Positions 1 to 8,199 of a DNA stretch of 64,000 nucleotides are shown piece after piece (position 1 is the stretch's first letter; every line of letters begins with the position of its first letter). The DNA comes from Fuerstiella marisgermanici (lineage in GTDB: Bacteria; Planctomycetota; Planctomycetia; Planctomycetales; Planctomycetaceae). The notes below the pieces were generated by a model. That model had not been told where the DNA came from, did no database searches, and worked only from the letters and a program-made list of their open reading frames with translations. Location of the stretch: the NCBI RefSeq assembly GCF_001983935.1, contig NZ_CP017641.1, forward strand, positions 6,171,001-6,235,000, written 5' to 3'. The position numbers were made by a program, and so were the translations under genes.

Positions 1-492
1 CGAAACGGCGACGAACGGTGGCGCGATCTGGTCGACGCCGTGGCAGACCTCGCATCGCCGACTGGTCAGTGGCCGGAAGCCATCCACCCTCGCACACTGG
101 GCGGATGCATGGGCGATGGCCAGCACGGTTGGGCCGCAGGTGAATGGGTCATGATGATTCGCAACTGTTTTGTGCGCGAAGAACCAGACCGGCTCGTGAT
201 TGGTTCGGGCCTGTACCGCGAGTGGTTCGATCAGGACACAGATCTCGCCTTTGGTCCGACTTTGACCGCGTGGGGCAGGGTGAGCGTTCGAATTGTTCAG
301 CCGGCCTCGAACCCTCGGCTTGTCATCGACGGACATTGGCACCGTGAGAAGCCACCCATCGACGTCCGCATTCCAGGATTCGAAGCGTTGCAGAACGTCA
401 ACGATGGCACGTCGATTGCATTGAAGCGACAGTCGGCGGACGAGTTCCGAGTTGACGAAAGACCTCACGTGCCAAGCCACAAAGACAGATAG
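1..492 (+). CDS. C-terminal part of a glycosidase-like protein (5' end outside window)
   Basis: The reading frame is open from base 1 to the TAG at 490-492, so this is the end of a longer gene; a GTG at 40 is inside the frame and is not taken as the start. The visible 163 residues contain the stretch HPRTLGGCMGDGQHGWAAGEW followed by a beta-rich tail. This resembles the C-terminal part of six-hairpin (alpha/alpha) glycosidases or glucoamylase-like proteins, but I cannot name the family firmly. It is followed after 53 bases by a GT4 glycosyltransferase on the same strand, which fits a carbohydrate-related cluster. Confidence 0.6.
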   Translation, partial: RNGDERWRDLVDAVADLASPTGQWPEAIHPRTLGGCMGDGQHGWAAGEWVMMIRNCFVREEPDRLVIGSGLYREWFDQDTDLAFGPTLTAWGRVSVRIVQPASNPRLVIDGHWHREKPPIDVRIPGFEALQNVNDGTSIALKRQSADEFRVDERPHVPSHKDR

Positions 493-545
493 CGAAGTTC
501 GACGGCCATGCTTCAGGAAACAAACCTTCACACGGAAACAGAACG

Positions 546-1832
546 ATGAACGTCACCATGTTTACGAACACGTACCGCCCTCATGTCGGCGGCGTGGCCA
601 ATAGCGTATTCACCTACGAGACGGAATTTCGTGATCGGGGCTTCGACGTCAGCGTAGTGGCACCGGAATTCGAAGGGGCGGAAGAATCCACCGATCACGT
701 GCTGCGTGTGCCGGCGATTCAGAACTTCAATGGCAGCGACTTTTCGCTGCGACTACCGCAGCCATGGGTCGTTTCTGAATTCATTGACCAGGTTCAACCT
801 AACCTGATTCACAGTCACCATCCGTTTCTGCTTGGCGACACTGCATTGCGAACGGCCTACGAACGAGGCCTGCCGCTGGTGTTCACTCATCACACGATGT
901 ACGAACAGTACACACACTATGTGCCGCTGGATTCCGAAGCGATGCAGCGAGTGGCCATCCAAATGGCGACAGAATACTGCAACTTGTGCAACCACGTGAT
1001 CGCGCCCAGCGAGAGCATCGAGGCTCTGCTTCGCAAACGGGGTGTCACCGTGCCGATCACCACCATTCCAACGGGCATCGATCTGGATTTTTTCGGCAGT
1101 GGAGACCGCCAGGCGTTTCGAACGCGGCACGGCATCGACCACGATGCGATCGTCGTCGGGCACGTGGGCCGCCTTGCTGAGGAAAAGAATCTCGCGTTTC
1201 TGGCCGAAGGCGTCGGGCAGTTTCTGTCGCAGAAGTACGACGCTGTGTTTGTTGTCGTAGGCGACGGCAACGACAGGCAGCGGATGGAGGAGGCGCTAAC
1301 AACCCATGTGGGTTCGGACCAATTGGTGTTCACTGGTCGCCAGACCGGACAGGATCTCGCCGACGCCTACGCTTCGATGGATGTGTTTGCCTTCGCGTCG
1401 CAATCCGAAACTCAGGGCATGGTGATTGCCGAAGCATTGGCCGCTGGCAATCCCATCGTGGCTTTGGACGGCCCCGGAATCCGGGAAGTTGTCGAAGAAC
1501 GTAACGGGCGACTGCTGGAGCACGACGCCACCGAAGCAACGTTCGCCGAGGCACTGATGGAACTCACGGCAGAGACGCATCGTCTGAGTCGCATTCGGGA
1601 AGTTGCGAGAGAAACAGCGAAACCCTACGGCCTGAAATGTTGCGCCGATCGGTTGGCCAAGCTGTACGCGGACCTGGTGGCTGAATTCGAAGCCAGCCAT
1701 GACCACGAATTTACTGCATGGGACCAGATGCAGGGACGACTGGAAGCCGAATGGAAATTGCTGGTCGAAAAAGCGTCCGCACTATCTGCTGCGGTAACAG
1801 ACACAGACGCGACACGAGCCGTCATGACGTAG
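546..1832 (+). CDS. GT4 glycosyltransferase, probably lipid glucosyltransferase-like
   Basis: This 428-residue protein has the two-Rossmann GT-B fold expected of family GT4. The N-terminal domain opens with FTNTYRPHVGGVANSVF, containing the GG loop typical of GT4. HSHHPFLLG and FTHHTMYEQYTHY follow, as in alpha-monoglucosyldiacylglycerol synthases. The C-terminal domain has GHVGRLAEEKN and the EX7E-type element SETQGMVIAEALAAG, which holds the donor nucleotide sugar. The tail beyond about residue 375 is extra and probably helical. It starts at ATG 546 and ends 9 bases before the next gene. Family membership is clear; a lipid acceptor is inferred from the motifs and from the membrane phosphodiesterase and VTT genes downstream. 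Confidence 0.88.
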   Translation: MNVTMFTNTYRPHVGGVANSVFTYETEFRDRGFDVSVVAPEFEGAEESTDHVLRVPAIQNFNGSDFSLRLPQPWVVSEFIDQVQPNLIHSHHPFLLGDTALRTAYERGLPLVFTHHTMYEQYTHYVPLDSEAMQRVAIQMATEYCNLCNHVIAPSESIEALLRKRGVTVPITTIPTGIDLDFFGSGDRQAFRTRHGIDHDAIVVGHVGRLAEEKNLAFLAEGVGQFLSQKYDAVFVVVGDGNDRQRMEEALTTHVGSDQLVFTGRQTGQDLADAYASMDVFAFASQSETQGMVIAEALAAGNPIVALDGPGIREVVEERNGRLLEHDATEATFAEALMELTAETHRLSRIREVARETAKPYGLKCCADRLAKLYADLVAEFEASHDHEFTAWDQMQGRLEAEWKLLVEKASALSAAVTDTDATRAVMT

Positions 1833-1841
1833 AACGTTCAC

Positions 1842-4454
1842 ATGCTTACAAAAATTGGAAATTTCAAACGTCGACTCATCAGACGCTTCAGCCGGTCGGA
1901 ACTCATCTCACGATGGACGGGGTTCGAAACAAACGTGCCGCCTTCGCACGAACCCGGCCTGATCGTCCTGCAGGTTGACGGGCTGTCTCGGAAGCAGTTC
2001 GAAGCCGCCGTGGGAAACGGGCGTCTGCCATTTCTGAAGAAGATGATCGACCGCGGCTACTTCGATCGCATGAGCTTCTATTCGGGAGTGCCATCGTGTA
2101 CGCCCGCTGTTCAGGGTGAGGTCATGTATGGCGTGAAAGGGGCCGTGCCGGCGTTCCAGTTTCTGCACCGCGAATCCGGCAAAGTCGTGTGTATGTACGA
2201 GCACGACGCGATCGCGGAAATCGTGAAGGAACGCTTCGCGACTGCTGACCCGCTCCTGAAATCCGGTGCCAGCTTTTCCAACATATATTCCGGCGGCAGT
2301 GAGGAAGCTCGATGCTGCATTGAGACGGCCGACCTGGCGAGCACCTTCAAGGGCATCAATCCGATCCATTTTCTGCTTATGCTGTTGATGTATTCGTTTA
2401 CGTTGCTGCGGATCGGAATCCTGGCGGTAATTGAGGTTCTAGTGGCCGTCGTCGACCTCGTGCGTGGACTGTGGACTCGCAGCGATTGGCGTTCGGAGTT
2501 CAAGTTCGTCCCTGCCCGCGTATTGATTTCCATCGTCCTGCGAGAATGGGTCCGCGTGGTCATGAAACTGTCGATCGCGCGCGGCGTGCCAGTGGTGTAC
2601 GCAAACCTGCTGGGCTATGACGAACAGGCGCACCGTCGAGGCCCCAAAAGCGCGTTCGCTCATTGGGGGCTGAAGGGAATCGACAGAGTCATCAAAGACA
2701 TTTTTCTGACGGCGCGGCGATCTGATCGGCGCGATTACGAAGTGGTCGTGTTCTCAGACCATGGTCAGGAAGACGTCGTCGCATATGAATTCGCGTTTCA
2801 GCAGACGGTGCAGCAGGCCATCACGAAAGCTCTGGAAAGCGGACCTCTGGCCGAACGCCTTGTCCACAACATTGACACAGTTCTTCATCACGGCAGCTAT
2901 ATGGACCAAAACATGCGCCGCCTGCTGAAGATTAAAAAGGGGCGTCGGCCAACAGCAACGCTCACCGCAAAGGAACTGGCCGAAAATGTTGTGGTGACCG
3001 CCATGGGGCCGATCGGACATGTCTATTTTCCGGTGCCTGTAACGGATGACGACAAAGCTGCGGCGGCCAATGTGTTGGTGAATGAGCAGCATGTACCATT
3101 GGTTGTTTACAAGTTGCAAACGGGAGAAATCTTCGGTCGCAATGCTCGCGGTTTGTGGAGTGTCGCGGAAGACTTCGAGGCCGTGGCCGGAAGCCAGCAT
3201 CGATTCGCCCGGGAAGTTCAGGAAGACCTGTTGAGTCTCTGTGATCATCCCGACATCGGCGACCTCATCCTGCTCGGTTGGGATCCCGACAAGCCGCCGA
3301 TTTCGTTCGCTCCGGAAAGCGGTGCTCACGGCAGCATCGGGACCGCAGAAACGCGAGGCTTTGCGCTGCTGCCAGCGATCTGGTCGCTCAAGCCGCGCCG
3401 AACACTCGGCGGCGAAGCATACGTTCGCGGAATCGACCTGCACGCCGCGGGGCTGGCGTTTCTGCGGAGGCAACCGGTGTCAGACGTGATCGTCCGGTCG
3501 GAATCAGACACTCCGGAACACACTCCGGAACACACTCCTGGCGCGCTGCCGAACGCGCAACACCGTGTTGCATCAGCCAAATCGCAGACGTCACCAAAAG
3601 ACTCGCAGCGTCTGCGAATCATGACGTACAACACTCACCATTGCATCGGCATGGATGGAAAGTGTCGCCCGCAGCGAATTGCTCAAGTGATCGCAGCCGC
3701 CAAAGCTGATGTCGTGTGCTTGCAGGAAATGGACGAAAACCGATTACGTTCGAATCACCACGATCAGACCTCAGAAATTGCCGCTGAATTAGGCATGTAT
3801 CACCGCTTCTTTCCGGTGTGGTCGAACGATTCCGAACGCTACGGCCTGGCGATCCTAAGCCGTTTTCCGATTACGTCTGTGCGAGAAGACACGCTGACGG
3901 ATGCCGACCACCGCACCAGACGCGAAGCTCGCGGTGCCATTTGGGTGACTGTCGAAACAGGCGTCGGCCCCATACATGTGATTAACACGCATCTGGGTCT
4001 TCGCACAAAAGAACGTGTGCAGCAGGTTGAAGAACTGCTAAGCGACCGCTGGCTGGCCGACATCGAACAGCACGAACCGGTCCTTCTGTGCGGCGACCTG
4101 AATGCGGGGCCAAAATCGGCTGTCCTGCAGCGTCTTCTCAAACGCTTTCACTGCGCTCAGGTGCTGGCTGACGACCATCGTCCTCAGGCGACCTTCGCGT
4201 CCATCCTGCCGCTGCGACGCATCGACTACATCCTGCTAAGTCGACACATCGTTGTGGAGCACGTCACCGTGCTGAAGAACCACACGACCTCCGTGGCCTC
4301 CGACCACTTGCCTCTGGTTGCCGAAGTGACCGTGCATCATCACACCAGTTCCGCGCGGCACTCCAAGACAGATTTCGAATCGCATCGCAGCCTGCCGCAT
4401 TCGACAGGGCAGGTCGTATCTAACGGCGGTCTGGCCCCCGGCGCGCAGCTATGA
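1842..4454 (+). CDS. Fusion of membrane alkaline-phosphatase-type phosphodiesterase and EEP phosphatase/nuclease domain
   Basis: This 870-residue protein joins two metal-dependent phosphoesterases. Residues about 40-540 are alkaline-phosphatase superfamily (type I phosphodiesterase-like): D46 in LQVDG, a probable Thr nucleophile in PSCTPAVQG (T87), D260 and H264 in GYDEQAH, D306-H307 in SDHGQ and H495 in GAHGS. Two closely spaced hydrophobic segments (about 174-210) are inserted in that domain and should anchor it in a membrane. A linker with the repeat TPEHTPEHTP (558-567) leads to an endonuclease/exonuclease/phosphatase domain (591-830) with E629, H717 in NTHLG, GDLNA (751-755), D795 and SDHLPL (820-825), so all expected catalytic residues are present. 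The stop overlaps the next start (ATGA). Substrate unknown; phospholipid head groups or polyprenyl/glycolipid phosphates are inferred from neighbours. Confidence 0.85.
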   Translation: MLTKIGNFKRRLIRRFSRSELISRWTGFETNVPPSHEPGLIVLQVDGLSRKQFEAAVGNGRLPFLKKMIDRGYFDRMSFYSGVPSCTPAVQGEVMYGVKGAVPAFQFLHRESGKVVCMYEHDAIAEIVKERFATADPLLKSGASFSNIYSGGSEEARCCIETADLASTFKGINPIHFLLMLLMYSFTLLRIGILAVIEVLVAVVDLVRGLWTRSDWRSEFKFVPARVLISIVLREWVRVVMKLSIARGVPVVYANLLGYDEQAHRRGPKSAFAHWGLKGIDRVIKDIFLTARRSDRRDYEVVVFSDHGQEDVVAYEFAFQQTVQQAITKALESGPLAERLVHNIDTVLHHGSYMDQNMRRLLKIKKGRRPTATLTAKELAENVVVTAMGPIGHVYFPVPVTDDDKAAAANVLVNEQHVPLVVYKLQTGEIFGRNARGLWSVAEDFEAVAGSQHRFAREVQEDLLSLCDHPDIGDLILLGWDPDKPPISFAPESGAHGSIGTAETRGFALLPAIWSLKPRRTLGGEAYVRGIDLHAAGLAFLRRQPVSDVIVRSESDTPEHTPEHTPGALPNAQHRVASAKSQTSPKDSQRLRIMTYNTHHCIGMDGKCRPQRIAQVIAAAKADVVCLQEMDENRLRSNHHDQTSEIAAELGMYHRFFPVWSNDSERYGLAILSRFPITSVREDTLTDADHRTRREARGAIWVTVETGVGPIHVINTHLGLRTKERVQQVEELLSDRWLADIEQHEPVLLCGDLNAGPKSAVLQRLLKRFHCAQVLADDHRPQATFASILPLRRIDYILLSRHIVVEHVTVLKNHTTSVASDHLPLVAEVTVHHHTSSARHSKTDFESHRSLPHSTGQVVSNGGLAPGAQL

Positions 4455-5098
4455 CATCGGCAGCAGAAACGAAACCGCTTGCACTGCCCGCGCTGAAGGT
4501 GTTGGTGATCGCGGCTATTGTTGGAGTGCTGCTGCACTTCTATTTGCAGGGCGATTTGACTCAGGACAACCTGAAACGATTCGCCGCTTCGCTGCCTGCA
4601 TGGCTGTTTGTGCCGGCCTATCTCACCCTGCCGTTAGTGGGTTTTCCCATCAGCATCGTGTTGCTGGCGAGTGGCATGAAATTCGGGACGATGACCGCAA
4701 TCATAATCGCCGTTTTCGCGATGGGCTTCCACACGTTTGTCGCATGGCATCTGGCTCATGGGTTCTTCCGTGAGCCCCTGGAACGCTGGCTGGAGAAGAC
4801 TCGATTTAGTCTGCCCCGCATTCCGGAAAAGCACCAGATCTGGTTCACATCCGTCTTCGTAACGGTGCCCGGGCTTCCGTACGCCGTCAAACTGTACTCA
4901 CTGGCGTTAACGGATCTGCCGTTCACTCGCTACCTCTGGATTGTGTGGCTGTTCCACGTCCTGAATGCGATCCCGTTCATCGGCCTCGGATCGGCTGCCG
5001 CCCGGATGAACGTCGGCTGGATGATAGGGTTCGGCCTGCTGGCCGTCGTCATGATCCTGCTCACCAACTGGCTGAAGTCGCGTCTCAGCGACAGTTGA
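4451..5098 (+). CDS. VTT (TVP38/TMEM64/DedA-like) membrane protein
   Basis: The 215-residue product is mostly hydrophobic, with about five to six membrane segments. The LPLVGFPISIVLLASGMKFG stretch and the later FVTVPGLPYAVKLYSLALT stretch match the two re-entrant loop motifs of VTT-domain proteins. Members of this superfamily act as lipid scramblases or undecaprenyl-phosphate/phospholipid translocases. The start ATG overlaps the stop of the phosphodiesterase-EEP gene by four bases, so the two are very likely translationally coupled. Association of VTT proteins with EEP or phospholipase D-like domains is known in other bacteria. The lipid moved here is not known. Confidence 0.8.
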   Translation: MTSAAETKPLALPALKVLVIAAIVGVLLHFYLQGDLTQDNLKRFAASLPAWLFVPAYLTLPLVGFPISIVLLASGMKFGTMTAIIIAVFAMGFHTFVAWHLAHGFFREPLERWLEKTRFSLPRIPEKHQIWFTSVFVTVPGLPYAVKLYSLALTDLPFTRYLWIVWLFHVLNAIPFIGLGSAAARMNVGWMIGFGLLAVVMILLTNWLKSRLSDS

Positions 5099-5197
5099 TG
5101 AGGTGGTTCACAAAAATGCATGATGTTAACGGCAGCGGCAGCATTGAACTGGGTCGCTCATCGCTTGCACTGTGCTGAGACAAATCCCGGTTGTCGC

Positions 5198-5599
5198 CTA
5201 CTCGAAAATCCTGAAGGCGGGGGCGTTCAGGTGAGGCAGCAGTTTCGGCCCGAACACAATCAAGCCCACGGTCGCGGCGCTCATGGACGCCAGCAGGACC
5301 GCTCCGGCCGCCACGTCCTTGGCTCGACCAGCGAGGTCGTGATGTTGCGGACTGGCGAGATCCACAACAACTTCCACGGCCGTATTAAAAGCTTCGGCCG
5401 ACCACACAAGCCCGATTGACAGCGTCAGCAAACACCACTCCGTCGTGGTCGTTCGCAGCAGGAAGCCGGCCGTGATCACAACAAGCGTCGCCAGCAGATG
5501 GATCCACGCATGGACCTGACTCGCAAACAGAAACCGGATGCCGCGAAAAGCAAACCGAAAGCTGGCGACACGTCGCTGCACGATCGATCTAAGGCCCAT
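5198..5599 (-). CDS. dgkA: Diacylglycerol kinase (DgkA-like, prokaryotic type)
   Basis: The frame could open further upstream (to 5794), but those extra residues overlap the kinase gene and do not look like DgkA. The ATG at 5599 has a GGAAG ribosome site ahead of it and gives 133 residues, close to the usual length of about 120. The protein shows FRFAFRGIRFLFASQVHAWIH followed by three membrane helices, with the family signature around EAFNTAVEVVVDL (Glu/Asn/Thr/Glu of the active site). DgkA or its undecaprenol-kinase relatives phosphorylate membrane diacylglycerol or undecaprenol using ATP. It overlaps the 3' end of the upstream Ser/Thr kinase gene by 11 bases, implying coupled translation. 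Confidence 0.85.
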   Translation of the reverse strand: MGLRSIVQRRVASFRFAFRGIRFLFASQVHAWIHLLATLVVITAGFLLRTTTTEWCLLTLSIGLVWSAEAFNTAVEVVVDLASPQHHDLAGRAKDVAAGAVLLASMSAATVGLIVFGPKLLPHLNAPAFRIFE

Positions 5600-7337
5600 C
5601 TGTCGCTTCCGTTGGTGCATCATCTGTTGACGAAGTGTCGCCGCCGGTCGATTCGACGTCAGGAATTGTGGCCTCCCGGCCCAGAAATCGCTGGCGAGCG
5701 TATTCCGCGAAGTCCTGAAAACGGCCGACGCCCTTGTAATTGTCGTAGACGTATTTCCAGGTTGCGATCGCCTGCTGTTGTTCCGCTTCTTCACCAGTCG
5801 AAAGCTTTTCTGCTTCGGTCATCCGTTCACGAAACATGTGCCGCGCGTCATCAGCTGCGATCAATTTTTGCCGGAAGTAATCGTGATGGTTGCGGCAAAG
5901 CTGCATTAGCCACGGGATTTCTTCTGAAGTGTCCGACAAACTTTCTCCCTGCTCAATCAGTGCCTGCCATCGCTGCAAGGCGGGCAACGGATTGGAAGGC
6001 AACTCGGTGGCCGGTGGATCTTCCCACGTCGGAACATAGACCAGGCCTTCTTCGTCTTCCAGGCGAGCAGCTTCGACGCAGGCGGCCTTGAAGGGCGGTT
6101 CCACCGGTTTGTTAATGCGCGCCAGATTCTTGAGCTGCGGTTCCAGCATGTTGGCATGCAACTTTGCGGAGAGTTCTCGTGCTCGGGCGATATGCTGACC
6201 AGCCGGAAACTTTTCGATGTAAGGATCGATGTGCTTATCCAGCGATGCGCGCTGAGCATACTCGTCGCCCTGCATGGCTTCGTGCCATTGTTCGGCGTAC
6301 CAGTCTTCGCCCGGCGGACGCAGCAACCATGCGGTTGCACCGACCAGTGCGAGCAGACACGTCGCCAGAAACCACGTTTGTTCGTGGATCGGCCCCTTCT
6401 TTTTTCGTTTCTTCTTTTTCTTTTTGCGTGCGCCGACAGACTTCGGCTTGCCGGTTCCGGAACCGACCGCGCTGCCCGACACGACGGTGTCCGCCAGCGC
6501 CGCTCCGACCCCGGAGTCCGCTCGTTCTTTGATCTCGCCCAGATCCGTATGAACGGCCAACGCGTCATATGGTCGATCGTCGGGCTTCTTTTCCAACAGT
6601 CGATCGATCAGCTTGCCAAGTTCGATCGGGCAGTTGGGAACCTTTTCGCAGACGTTGTACGGCTCATCCTGAAGATGCTGCATCAGCATGTCCATCGGAT
6701 TGTCAGAATGAAACGGTGTCTCGCCGACAACCAGTTCGTACAGCACACATCCCAGGGCGTACAAATCTGTTTTGCGCGAGATCGGGTCGCTGGCCTGGAT
6801 TTGTTCCGGCGCCATGTAGGCGTACGTTCCAACGGTTTTGCCGGCGGCCGTCAGCGCGGTGGCTTCGGTGTCTCGAGCGATGCCGAAGTCGCCCAGCTTT
6901 AGATGGCCTTTACGAGAAAGGAACAAATTCGCTGGCTTCAAATCGCGATGAATGATGCCCGCGTTGTGAGCGTGTTCCAAAGCCGACGTGACCTGTCGCC
7001 CAACATGGATGACCTGTTCCCACGTGAGCTGGCCGCGGTTCTTGATCACCTGCTGCAGCGAGCCCCCGTCGATGAATTCCATCGCGTAGTAACGCTGCCC
7101 GTTCTCCGTGCCGCCACCGTAGTACTTCACGATGTTGGGGTGCTTCAGCCGCTTCAGAATGCCGATCTCGCGTTCGAACCGCTTGCGTACCTTCGCGTCA
7201 CTCATGAAGCCGGGCGACAGCACTTTCACGGCCACCTTTTTCCCGGTTTTCGGGTAGATGGCAGAATAAACAACGCCCATTCCCCCCACGCCGATCTGGC
7301 GGTCCAGTTGAAACGGGCCTATCGTGCGGGGAGCCAT
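5589..7337 (-). CDS. Membrane-anchored Ser/Thr protein kinase (Hanks type)
   Basis: This 582-residue protein has a complete kinase domain at residues about 7-270: glycine loop GVGGMGVVY (16-24), catalytic K38, HRDLKPAN (130-137), DFG (150-152) and the APEQ element at about 176. A low-complexity linker with a poly-Lys/Arg tract (305-314) precedes one membrane helix (about 321-339), and about 240 residues lie beyond it, presumably outside the cytoplasm. The extra-membrane part has no family I recognise. It overlaps dgkA at its end and is divergent from the FHA gene, separated by 433 bases. The poly-Lys tract is a homopolymer-rich site, but the frame stays open through it. Confidence 0.92.
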   Translation of the reverse strand: MAPRTIGPFQLDRQIGVGGMGVVYSAIYPKTGKKVAVKVLSPGFMSDAKVRKRFEREIGILKRLKHPNIVKYYGGGTENGQRYYAMEFIDGGSLQQVIKNRGQLTWEQVIHVGRQVTSALEHAHNAGIIHRDLKPANLFLSRKGHLKLGDFGIARDTEATALTAAGKTVGTYAYMAPEQIQASDPISRKTDLYALGCVLYELVVGETPFHSDNPMDMLMQHLQDEPYNVCEKVPNCPIELGKLIDRLLEKKPDDRPYDALAVHTDLGEIKERADSGVGAALADTVVSGSAVGSGTGKPKSVGARKKKKKKRKKKGPIHEQTWFLATCLLALVGATAWLLRPPGEDWYAEQWHEAMQGDEYAQRASLDKHIDPYIEKFPAGQHIARARELSAKLHANMLEPQLKNLARINKPVEPPFKAACVEAARLEDEEGLVYVPTWEDPPATELPSNPLPALQRWQALIEQGESLSDTSEEIPWLMQLCRNHHDYFRQKLIAADDARHMFRERMTEAEKLSTGEEAEQQQAIATWKYVYDNYKGVGRFQDFAEYARQRFLGREATIPDVESTGGDTSSTDDAPTEATDGP

Positions 7338-7770
7338 AATGAATCGGGCTTAGGCGGTGATGCAAGGTGCGTGAACAGATTGTCGGTGTGGCCACAGATT
7401 CTGACAGACGGATTGGGCGGAAACAACAGAAGGTGTCTCAGCGTCCGCAACCGCTCGCAAAACCGCCCTTGTCGCGGATCGTGAGCAGGGTTCTTAAAAT
7501 GCCGATTCCAGCGGTTGCGCCGATTTCGGGTCGCTGCAATTCGTTTGGTCGGTACAATTCGGAGACAAAGAAGTCACGGTCCCAGGTCAAACTTGACTTT
7601 TTGTCGGCTTCGTCCCGAGACTGTTAATAAGGCTTCAATGGCGTTGATGGAACGAAACGGGTTCGGGTCGAGCCAGGTTTCAGGATCAACCAGCGAAAGC
7701 AATTCAAAGCGGAAAATCAATTACTCCGAGGCACCGGCCTCCTGGAAACTCATTTACTTCAGCCACCCCT
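7338..7770. other. Intergenic region between divergent kinase and FHA genes
   Basis: This 433-base region should hold the promoters of both divergent genes. Short plus-strand ORFs cross it, but they lack protein-like composition. A TACAAT lies at 7553-7558, but no good -35 element sits at the right distance. I see no RNA gene, repeat or terminator. Confidence 0.5.
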
Positions 7771-8199
7771 ATGCTGGCCCAGCTAATCCCAGTCAAGAAC
7801 GGTCCTCGGATCACTCTGACCAAGCCGATCACGGTGGTGGGTCGCAGTGCGCGGCTGTGCGATCTGGCGGTGGATCACAACGCCGTTTCCAAGATACATT
7901 GCGTGCTGGTCAAAACAGACGGCCTGATCTATTTGCGAGATCTCGGCAGCACCAACGGGACTCGCGTGAACGGCCAGCGAGTCATCCGGGGTGCGTTGTT
8001 GCCTGGCGACCAGATTTCGTTTGGCGGAGCAGGCTACACGGTGTATCTGGGGCCCGATCCTCAGCTTTCGGCGGGCGGCCAGTCGTCAGCCGAACTGACC
8101 GAGATGATTCCGATCATCACCGACAGCGACCCGGACTTAAGCGTTTCCAAAAGCGACGTTCAGTTGCTGTCTGATTCTGACTTTCTGCCCGCCGACTAA
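7771..8199 (+). CDS. FHA-domain protein
   Basis: The 142-residue product is essentially one forkhead-associated domain (about residues 10-95) with the hallmark GRS near residue 24, VSKIHC (the Ser and His that contact phosphothreonine) and LGSTNGTRVNG. FHA domains bind phosphothreonine peptides, so this is a likely reader of the kinases encoded on either side. The last about 45 residues are acidic and Ser-rich and probably disordered. Its stop overlaps the stop of the convergent kinase gene by three bases. No membrane segment or output domain is present. Confidence 0.88.
   Translation: MLAQLIPVKNGPRITLTKPITVVGRSARLCDLAVDHNAVSKIHCVLVKTDGLIYLRDLGSTNGTRVNGQRVIRGALLPGDQISFGGAGYTVYLGPDPQLSAGGQSSAELTEMIPIITDSDPDLSVSKSDVQLLSDSDFLPAD

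Noticed and set aside
5600-5794. N-terminal extension of dgkA
   Set aside because: The extra residues overlap the kinase gene and are not DgkA-like; a good ribosome site precedes ATG 5599.
6390-6430. Possible frameshift at the poly-Lys tract of the first kinase
   Set aside because: The frame continues normally into a membrane helix and a long domain, so no shift is needed.
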